NCBI GenBank assembly: GCA_029880775.1
Contig: JAOUNV010000107.1
Span: forward strand, 1 to 6,903
DNA length: 6,903 nucleotides
Reading direction: 5' to 3'
From: Nitrospinota bacterium
GTDB taxonomy: Bacteria; Nitrospinota_A; UBA7883
Below the pieces are notes generated by a model. It did not search any database. It was not told the DNA's origin and saw only the letters and a list, made by a program, of their open reading frames with translations. The translations under genes were made by a program, and so were the position numbers. Each line of letters begins with the position of its first letter. The first letter of the stretch is position 1. This document shows, one piece after another, positions 1 through 4,690 of this stretch.

Positions 1-1
1 A

Positions 2-274
2 TTCGAGATCGGCGGAATCGAAGAGCGCCTGGAGAAGGCGAAAACCGGCCTGGCGGAGCTGCGGGTGCTGACCCATAAGATGGAACTCGAATCCTTGAAG
101 AAGGAATCGGAAACCGTGCTGACACAGGCCGCCAGTATCAGCGAGGATATCCACAAGATGCTGGCGGAGATAAAGACCCGCAAGATCGGCCTTGTGGGGG
201 CCTGGTTCGTTTTTCTTGGGCTCATGTACAGCATCTGGCTCATGGGCAAGGCCTTCGAGCGAAAAGAAGATTAA
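2..274 (+). CDS. 3' end of a coiled-coil protein with one C-terminal membrane segment (partial)
   Basis: The frame is open from the left edge of the window to a TAA at 272-274, so the gene starts outside and only about 90 residues are visible. The visible part begins with charged, heptad-like sequence rich in Glu, Lys and Leu (for example EERLEKAK and MELESLKKESE), which suggests a coiled coil. One hydrophobic stretch of about 20 residues (GLVGAWFVFLGLMYSIWLMG) follows, then a short charged tail ending KAFERKED. This is the shape of a tail-anchored protein whose soluble part lies upstream. I do not recognise the family and no catalytic motif is visible. The next ORF begins with ATG directly after the TAA, in the same frame, so the two may be translationally coupled. 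It is confidently coding because of the coherent coiled-coil plus membrane-helix pattern, but its function is unknown. Confidence 0.65.
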   Translation, partial: FEIGGIEERLEKAKTGLAELRVLTHKMELESLKKESETVLTQAASISEDIHKMLAEIKTRKIGLVGAWFVFLGLMYSIWLMGKAFERKED

Positions 275-574
275 ATGGCCTCCCAGGCCGAAATCATAAA
301 TGAGCTGAACGCCAGCACAGACAGGGAGTCGAAAGCTGCGGCCTCTGTCAATCCAAAGGTGGGGAGGGTGACCATGGCCTTTCGTCTGACGGTGGTTCCG
401 TCCGTATGCTTTTTTAAAACGTATATATCCAGGGGAGGACCGCGCGGCGGCGCTTCGGCTTTCCAGGATGCCGTAAACGCATGGGCCGGGGCTTTTCTTA
501 CGGAAGCGAAACTATATGAGCTTACCTTTGCTGACACAGCAAAAGCGATCGCCGAAAGTCGCGATTTCGGCTGA
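275..574 (+). CDS. Small protein resembling the C-terminal tail of family-2 glycosyltransferases; possible gene remnant
   Basis: This 99-residue ORF starts with ATG immediately after the upstream TAA; the only Shine-Dalgarno candidate is the weak AAGAAGA just before it. Residues about 35-85 follow a pattern I associate with the C-terminal region of GT2 enzymes of the WaaE/KdtX type: a hydrophobic stretch, then FFKTYISRGGPRGG, then an amphipathic stretch ending AKLYEL. In those enzymes this segment is a membrane-associating tail after the GT-A domain. The GT-A domain itself, with its DXD metal site, is absent here, and the upstream frame encodes an unrelated coiled-coil protein. It could be a decayed or truncated glycosyltransferase, or a stand-alone small protein of unknown role. 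Its last 59 bases overlap the start of the next gene in another frame, which is long for an ordinary operon overlap and slightly favours decay. The family resemblance is from memory and unverified. Confidence 0.45.
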   Translation: MASQAEIINELNASTDRESKAAASVNPKVGRVTMAFRLTVVPSVCFFKTYISRGGPRGGASAFQDAVNAWAGAFLTEAKLYELTFADTAKAIAESRDFG

Positions 575-1556
575 AGGCGCGGACAGCCTCTGTGGGATGC
601 TTCGGTGGTGGGGAAGCTACTCCATGGCTATGCACACCATCCAGCCTGGGATGGAGGCTTTTAAAGATCTCGGTGGCGCGCCTGGATTTATAGGATTTAA
701 GGATCAGGGCCGGTTCCGCCATGCGGTGGGTGATCCTGTATGCCCACCAGACGCGGCTGACAGGATGTTGCGCAGGTTCCACCAATCCCACGACAGAATA
801 ACTTTTTTCCACGTGAGCCCCTCCACAGCGCGTGTGTTACGCGATCTAGGCTATTTTGTGAACCAGATCGGGGAAGAGGCGGTAATCGACCTGGCTGGAC
901 ACACATGGAATGGCCGGGACAAGGAAGATATACGCCGCCAGCACAACAACGCATTGAAAGCGGGTGTGGCTGTGTTGGAAATTTACGGTGATATGGCTCT
1001 TTCCCATGAGGCCGACAGGCTGTCGAGTCAATGGTTGGCCAAAGTGAAGAGGGGAAAAAAAGAGCTATGCTACGCCGCGCGTCGGCCATGTTTTCCCGGT
1101 GGCCCTGGTGTTCGTGAGTTTTACGGATTTCGGGGCGGGCGAATGGAGGCTTTTGTTCATTTCGATCCGATTTTCCACGAGGGGGAAGTGGAGGGATATA
1201 TTCCGGCGGTCTCCAGAAGGCGTCCGGACTCACCAAAAGGGACGCAAGCGCTGATAGTCAGGGAGGCTATGGCCCAATTCAGGAAAGAAGGGGTGGCTCG
1301 GCTCTACCTGGGGCTTTTGCCAGCGCACAAAGTGGAGGACAAGGATGACCTGGAGCTGAATCCAAGCCCCTTTGTGTCGCGTCTTTTCGGATGGATGGGC
1401 AGCTCACCCTTGGCGAACCGCTTTTATCCTTTTCGCAGCGTGTCGTTTCATAAAACCCGCTACCGCGCGCAAGCCAGGAAGGTATATATGGCGTTTGGCC
1501 GAAGATATCCGGTGACGGATCTGATCAGTTTTGGGCGCATGACCGGGATTCTTTAA
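516..1556 (+). CDS. DUF2156 / phosphatidylglycerol lysyltransferase C-terminal-like protein (GNAT fold)
   Basis: This 346-residue protein matches the pattern of the LPG_synthase_C/DUF2156 family, the cytoplasmic catalytic domain related to MprF and to FemX-type aminoacyl transferases. Recognisable pieces in order are VGDPV (71-75), IGEEAVIDL (118-126), the basic segment KEDIRRQHNNALKAGV (136-151), QWL (172-174), a strand MEAFVHFDP (210-218), LGLLPAHKVED (265-275) and the C-terminal NRFYPFRSVSFHKTRY (301-316). No membrane helices precede the domain, so this is the soluble stand-alone form rather than full MprF. Family members can transfer an amino acid from aminoacyl-tRNA to a lipid or other acceptor, but the substrate of this one cannot be read from the sequence. 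The ATG at 516 is chosen because GGAAG lies at 502-506, nine bases upstream; in-frame ATGs at 597, 624 and 630 are less well placed. Family-like sequence seems to begin around residue 27. The gene shows no link to the act operon beyond position. Confidence 0.8.
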   Translation: MSLPLLTQQKRSPKVAISAEGADSLCGMLRWWGSYSMAMHTIQPGMEAFKDLGGAPGFIGFKDQGRFRHAVGDPVCPPDAADRMLRRFHQSHDRITFFHVSPSTARVLRDLGYFVNQIGEEAVIDLAGHTWNGRDKEDIRRQHNNALKAGVAVLEIYGDMALSHEADRLSSQWLAKVKRGKKELCYAARRPCFPGGPGVREFYGFRGGRMEAFVHFDPIFHEGEVEGYIPAVSRRRPDSPKGTQALIVREAMAQFRKEGVARLYLGLLPAHKVEDKDDLELNPSPFVSRLFGWMGSSPLANRFYPFRSVSFHKTRYRAQARKVYMAFGRRYPVTDLISFGRMTGIL

Positions 1557-1609
1557 ATCCATTTTCCATTTCCTTCTCTTCTTTCATTCGCGAAACACAA
1601 TTGTTTCCT

Positions 1610-1649
1610 GAGGAAAAGGAAAGAAATTAGAAAAAATAAAAAAGGGGGG
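1610..1649 (+). other. Purine-rich tract with A-runs and G6, possibly an UP-like element
   Basis: Of these 40 bases all but three are purines on the + strand. The tract contains two A6 runs (1631-1636 and 1638-1643) and ends in G6 at 1644-1649. It sits directly upstream of the candidate -35 hexamer. The A-runs fall roughly where an UP element would bind the RNA polymerase alpha subunits, although the G run between them and the -35 is atypical. A pyrimidine-rich stretch lies about 20 bases further upstream. Confidence 0.35.
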
Positions 1650-1679
1650 TTGAAATTCAAATCGAGTTATGCGTAATAT
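1650..1679 (+). promoter_or_regulatory. Candidate sigma70-type promoter for the act operon
   Basis: TTGAAA at 1650-1655 matches five of six bases of the -35 consensus. TAATAT at 1674-1679 matches four of six of the -10 consensus, with an 18-base spacer. The predicted start of transcription is near 1686, giving an actA leader of roughly 215 bases. The -35 also lies in the short palindrome TTGAA-A-TTCAA (1650-1660), which could be an operator. This is the best-looking promoter in the intergenic region, but the -10 is imperfect. Confidence 0.35.
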
Positions 1680-1700
1680 ATTGGGCATTTTGGTTTGGGG

Positions 1701-1717
1701 GGCTCAATTCATGAGCC
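1701..1717 (+). repeat. Inverted repeat GGCTCA-N5-TGAGCC in the actA leader
   Basis: There are two perfect 6-base arms, GGCTCA (1701-1706) and TGAGCC (1712-1717), around the 5-base loop ATTCA. It lies about 15-30 bases downstream of the predicted transcription start, so it could be an operator or an RNA hairpin near the 5' end of the leader. The right arm overlaps the ATG at 1711 that opens the first tiny ORF. The symmetry is directly visible; its function is inferred. Confidence 0.4.
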
Positions 1718-1818
1718 TGAACGGAAAGACTTTTCAATATTCCGCGGGGAATCGCGTCCAAGGGGTCGTTGTGAGGGCGTGTTCGGCTGCGGGTAAAGTG
1801 AGGAGGGAAAACAGTTGA
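1711..1818 (+). CDS. Possible upstream micro-ORF 1 (35 residues)
   Basis: This ORF runs from ATG at 1711 to TGA at 1816-1818, reading MSLNGKTFQYSAG then a Val- and Arg-rich end. Its stop overlaps the ATG of the next tiny ORF as TGATG, an arrangement typical of translational coupling, and its 3' end contains the strong AGGAGG that would serve that next ORF. Its own ribosome-binding site is poor: a G-run at 1697-1702 is the only candidate. The peptide matches nothing I know. Chance is a real alternative. Confidence 0.15.
   Translation: MSLNGKTFQYSAGNRVQGVVVRACSAAGKVRRENS
1739..1752 (+). repeat. Inverted repeat ATTCC-GCGG-GGAAT in the actA leader
   Basis: Two perfect 5-base arms (1739-1743 and 1748-1752) flank a GCGG tetraloop. 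In RNA this could form a small hairpin. It is short enough to occur by chance and has no T run after it, so it does not look like a terminator. Confidence 0.25.
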
Positions 1819-1898
1819 TGGCGATGATTTGGTCATGCAACTGCGTGAAAGGGAATAGAGGCGCTCTAAGTCCCCTTGGCATGAAAGGCCAGGTGTAG
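1818..1898 (+). CDS. Candidate leader peptide ORF upstream of actA (26 residues)
   Basis: ATG at 1818 opens a 26-codon frame closed by TAG at 1896-1898, four bases before the actA ATG. AGGAGG at 1801-1806 is the strongest Shine-Dalgarno match seen in the window. It lies 11 bases upstream of the ATG, or 8 from an in-frame TTG at 1815. That site cannot serve actA directly, because the actA frame has a TGA at 1882-1884. The peptide begins MAMIWSCNCVKGNRG and has a Cys-x-Cys pair but no signal sequence, membrane helix or run of a single amino acid. The likely role, if translated, is to bring ribosomes through the hairpin at 1875-1893 and couple initiation to actA. This is an inference from position and signals only. 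Confidence 0.3.
   Translation: MAMIWSCNCVKGNRGALSPLGMKGQV
1875..1893 (+). promoter_or_regulatory. Hairpin covering the actA ribosome-binding region
   Basis: CTTGGC (1875-1880) can pair with GCCAGG (1888-1893) around the 7-base loop ATGAAAG, giving six pairs of which one is G-U. The right arm includes the AGG that is the nearest Shine-Dalgarno-like element to the actA ATG at 1903. The hairpin could therefore limit direct initiation at actA, and a ribosome finishing the leader ORF, which stops at 1896-1898, would open it. The pairing is visible; regulation is inferred. Confidence 0.3.
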
Positions 1899-1902
1899 CG
1901 CG

Positions 1903-2439
1903 ATGAATTTTTCAAAGCTTTCTCCAACAGCCCGGTTGCTAATCTTGTTTCTGACCCTTGCGGGGATGGGGGGCGGAGCGTTTGCCGGGATAGTGTATTT
2001 TGGTCCCATTTGGCTCACCACATGGGCGCCTGCGCAGCCAATCAAATATTCACACAAGCTCCATGTGGAAACTAACAAGATTCCATGCCAGTACTGCCAC
2101 ACTTACGCTCGCAGGAGCGAAATATCTTCTGTTCCCTCGGCGGACCGCTGCGCTAATTGCCATGAGTATGTAAAGCCGGACGCTCCGGAGATAGTCAAGA
2201 CAATGGAGTATTTCAACGAAGATAGGCCAATCGAATGGGTGAAGGTATTCGACCTGCCGGATCACGTCTGGTTTAACCACAAGCGGCACATCGCAAAGGA
2301 TGTGCCGTGCCAGAAGTGCCACGGCCCGGTAGAGACGATGGACGTTGTGTCAAGGACCAACGAGTTTCCGATGGGATTCTGCCTCTCTTGCCACCAGGAG
2401 AACGGAGCCCCTACGGACTGCTGGACTTGCCACACTTGA
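1903..2439 (+). CDS. actA: ActA, membrane-anchored pentaheme cytochrome c of Alternative Complex III
   Basis: This 178-residue protein has five covalent heme sites, CQYCH (62-66), CANCH (83-87), CQKCH (136-140), CLSCH (160-164) and CWTCH (173-177), the number expected for ActA. A single hydrophobic helix at about residues 10-37 precedes them, so the heme domain faces the periplasm as an anchored protein. Extra histidines in YSHKLH (49-54) and FNHKRH (124-129) are likely distal heme ligands, as in cytochrome c3/c7-like folds. In ACIII this subunit takes electrons from the ActB iron-sulfur chain and passes them along its heme wire to the acceptor. The start at 1903 is well constrained, since the frame has a TGA at 1882-1884 and no other start between. 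The ribosome-binding site is weak (AGG at 1891-1893), consistent with coupling to upstream translation. Nineteen bases separate it from actB1. Confidence 0.93.
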   Translation: MNFSKLSPTARLLILFLTLAGMGGGAFAGIVYFGPIWLTTWAPAQPIKYSHKLHVETNKIPCQYCHTYARRSEISSVPSADRCANCHEYVKPDAPEIVKTMEYFNEDRPIEWVKVFDLPDHVWFNHKRHIAKDVPCQKCHGPVETMDVVSRTNEFPMGFCLSCHQENGAPTDCWTCHT

Positions 2440-2458
2440 CGGCGAAAAGGTGAATAAT

Positions 2459-4690
2459 ATGGATCGACGATCATTTTTGAAACTTTCGGGGGTAGCCGCA
2501 TCTGCTGGCGCGGTGGGGGCATGCAGCCGCGCTTCGCAAAAGGTTATTCCCTTTGTAGAAACCCCCAATGACGGCGCCAACCCTGTTGATGGGGATTGGT
2601 ACGCGACCACATGCCGCGAATGCAATGCAGGCTGCGGGATAATAGTCAGAACCGTGAACGGGCGGGTGAAGAAGATAGAAGGGAACGCCATGCATCCCGT
2701 GAGCCGGGGCAAGGCTTGTGCTAGGGGGCAGGCTGCGGCCCAGACCGTATACCACCCGGAAAGGCTTACATCCCCCATGCTCAAGGGAGCGGGTGGGTTC
2801 GAGGCGATAGGATGGGACAAGGCGGTGGATATCCTCTCTCAGAGGTTCACCGAGGCGGAAGGGAAGCTCTTCTTTCTTAATAACGGCGCCAACGACGCGG
2901 CGTCCGGAATAGTCAGCGCGATTTTCGGCAAGATGGACGGGTTCGTGAGCGCCGGAAACCAGGAGCCTGGGTTCGAAACCCTGAGAGCCGGCGGCAAGGA
3001 TCTGGCCAGTTTCCCCAGGATGCCGTTCCCCGACCTGGATCACGCCCAGTTCGCGATTTTATTCGGGGCCGACATTTTCGAATCCGGCCCCAGCCCAGTG
3101 TTCTGGGGCGGGGCGTTTGGCGAGTGCCGCAGAGGCAGGGCCTCTGTCAGGGGCAGGCTGGTGTACGCCGGGCCCAGGCTTTCGGCCACCGCCGCTGTGT
3201 GCGATCTTTGGCTTCCTATTCCGCCGGGCCGTTTGGGTGTGCTGACGTTGTCGGTGGCCCAGGTGGTGGTGGATATAATTATCACTCGCAAATTGGCCTC
3301 CTCCATCCCCCGCAACGCGCTGGGAAGGTGGAGCAACGCTCTGAGGGAATACGAGCCGGAGAAGGTTGCGGCTCAGCTGGAAATGATGCCGGAGCATATA
3401 CGCAAGCTGGCCCTGCCTTTTGTGGACGAATCCCCATCGGTGGCCATCGCCGGGGCCGACGTGACCGGCCACGCCAATGGAGTGGCGGCGCTTGACGCGG
3501 TGGAGTTCCTGAATATGCTCTCCTACGAGATAGGACGCGAGAAACTGCGCATCCACGAGCGTCTGACCCCCGAGCCTAATGACGATTTGAAAAGAAGAAT
3601 CGCCGGCGCCCTGGGCGTGGATCATGAGGCGCAGGGCTTTTCCCGGCTGGCGGACCTGGTGGGCGGTATGGAACAGGGGAATTTTTCGATGGGTATCATC
3701 CATCACACAAACCCTGTCTTCGATACTCCCTCAGGCCTTAAATTCAAAGAAGCCATGGCCAAGGTGGGATTCACCGTGGCTGTGTCAAACTTCATGGACG
3801 AAACGGCCGCCGAGGCCACCCTTGTGCTGCCGGACCACCATTGGCTGGAGGCCTGGAGCGTACAGACTCCTGACTTTGTTCCGGGGGTCCCGGTGTTCAA
3901 CCTGCAGCAGCCTGTCATACGCCCCTTTTTCGATACCAGATCAGGAGCGGACATCATACTGGCGGCAGCGACCGCAGCCAAGCTGAAAACCCCTGCCGCC
4001 ACGACGGAGGCTTTTGTGAAGGGGACGATAAAGCGGTTCCGCGCGGAGATGCATGGGGCCCCGGTGTATCTGGATGACAATGCTTTTAACCGCCATCTTT
4101 TGCGCAACGGAGGATGGTGGCCGGAGCAGATCGAAACCGAGGCTGCGCCTGTTCCATCGGGCACGGTGTTGTGGGAATACAGAGACAAACTCAAGGCTCC
4201 GGAGCCTGAGTTCGATGGAGCCGAGAACCCGTTTTACCTCCATCCTTTTCAGACTGTGCACATGGGCAGGGGCCAAGGGGCCAATTCCGGTTGGCTTCAG
4301 GAGGCGCCGGACCCGATAACCACACTTATGTGGCAATTCTGGGTGGAAATGAACCCTGCCACCGCAGCCAAGCTAGGTGTGGTGGAAGGAGACATGGTAA
4401 AGATAAGTTCCGCTCACGGATCGATCACCGCGCCTGTCTTCCCTTACAAGGGGATCAGGCCTGACGTGGTGGCGGTTCCCATTGGATATGGCCACACCAA
4501 CTATGGCAAGCTGGCCAACGGCAGAGGCGAAAACGTGATGACCTTGTTGGGCGCAAAACGGGACACGGTTTCCGGCGCATTGGCATGGCGATCGCAAAAG
4601 GTGAAGGTGGAAAAGGCCGAGGGCCGGACGAAGATGCTGCGCAATGCGCATCCTGAAGGAGAGTATAAAGGTGAAGTCTTTCAATTATAA
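2459..4690 (+). CDS. actB1: ActB1, Tat-exported molybdopterin-oxidoreductase-like subunit of Alternative Complex III
   Basis: This 743-residue protein has the CISM catalytic-subunit architecture and ACIII-type signatures. A twin-arginine signal RRSFLKLSG (3-11) is followed by a lipobox-like VGAC (19-22), so Cys22 may be lipidated. A molybdopterin Fe4S4 domain follows with C52-x2-C55-x3-C59-x27-C87, the canonical spacing for one [4Fe-4S] cluster. The central part carries FGADIFESGPSPVFWGGAFG (202-221) and RGRLVYAGPRLSATAA. The C-terminal dinucleotide-binding-like domain spans about 590-710, with GRGQGANSGWLQE (603-615) and GIRPDVVAVPIGYGHTNYGK (665-684). There is no Cys near residues 165-180, where the Mo ligand would be expected, so catalysis is unlikely; ACIII B1 domains are considered structural. 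In the best-known ACIIIs B1 is fused to B2, whereas here it is a separate gene. ATG 2459 is chosen over upstream in-frame starts because AAGGTGA (2447-2453) precedes it and the Tat motif begins at residue 3. Confidence 0.92.
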   Translation: MDRRSFLKLSGVAASAGAVGACSRASQKVIPFVETPNDGANPVDGDWYATTCRECNAGCGIIVRTVNGRVKKIEGNAMHPVSRGKACARGQAAAQTVYHPERLTSPMLKGAGGFEAIGWDKAVDILSQRFTEAEGKLFFLNNGANDAASGIVSAIFGKMDGFVSAGNQEPGFETLRAGGKDLASFPRMPFPDLDHAQFAILFGADIFESGPSPVFWGGAFGECRRGRASVRGRLVYAGPRLSATAAVCDLWLPIPPGRLGVLTLSVAQVVVDIIITRKLASSIPRNALGRWSNALREYEPEKVAAQLEMMPEHIRKLALPFVDESPSVAIAGADVTGHANGVAALDAVEFLNMLSYEIGREKLRIHERLTPEPNDDLKRRIAGALGVDHEAQGFSRLADLVGGMEQGNFSMGIIHHTNPVFDTPSGLKFKEAMAKVGFTVAVSNFMDETAAEATLVLPDHHWLEAWSVQTPDFVPGVPVFNLQQPVIRPFFDTRSGADIILAAATAAKLKTPAATTEAFVKGTIKRFRAEMHGAPVYLDDNAFNRHLLRNGGWWPEQIETEAAPVPSGTVLWEYRDKLKAPEPEFDGAENPFYLHPFQTVHMGRGQGANSGWLQEAPDPITTLMWQFWVEMNPATAAKLGVVEGDMVKISSAHGSITAPVFPYKGIRPDVVAVPIGYGHTNYGKLANGRGENVMTLLGAKRDTVSGALAWRSQKVKVEKAEGRTKMLRNAHPEGEYKGEVFQL
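4656..4661 (+). promoter_or_regulatory. Ribosome-binding site deciding the actB2 start
   Basis: AAGGAG lies inside the end of actB1, nine bases before a GTG at 4671. It supports that GTG as the actB2 start rather than the in-frame ATG at 4644, which lies before it. Confidence 0.7.

Larger units (their letters stand above)
1557..1902. other. Intergenic/leader region upstream of the act operon
   Basis: These 346 bases lie between the DUF2156-like gene and actA. The first part is pyrimidine-rich (about 1563-1589) and is followed by CAATTG (1598-1603) and a perfect inverted repeat TTTCCT-G-AGGAAA (1604-1616). Then come a purine-rich tract, a candidate promoter, two further short inverted repeats, two tiny ORFs and a hairpin in front of actA, each listed separately. 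I see no convincing intrinsic terminator for the upstream gene: the inverted repeat at 1604-1616 is followed by A and G rather than a T run. No tRNA, small-RNA gene or recognisable riboswitch core was seen. Confidence 0.7.

Noticed and set aside
697..1236. 179-codon - strand frame opposite the DUF2156-like gene
   Set aside because: The + strand frame has coherent DUF2156 motifs along its full length; the - strand product has no recognisable fold and is Pro/Arg/His-rich.
1604..1616. Inverted repeat TTTCCTGAGGAAA as an intrinsic terminator of the upstream gene
   Set aside because: The stem is short and AT-leaning and is followed by purines rather than T residues on the + strand. On the - strand the T-rich stretch would come before the stem, not after it.
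1557..1902. Search for a sigma54 promoter, FNR box, riboswitch or tRNA in the intergenic region
   Set aside because: No TGGCAC-N5-TTGC or TTGAT-N4-ATCAA-type match and no recognisable riboswitch core or cloverleaf could be found by eye.
2345..2458. Upstream extension of the actB1 frame to a TTG at 2345, overlapping actA
   Set aside because: The extension would put 38 residues ahead of the twin-arginine signal, and it overlaps the last heme sites of ActA. ATG 2459 has a good ribosome-binding site and places the Tat motif at residue 3.
3059..3706. 215-codon - strand frame, plus other long - strand frames within actB1
   Set aside because: They are antisense to strongly conserved ActB1 sequence, lack plausible ribosome-binding sites and show low-complexity composition typical of shadow frames.
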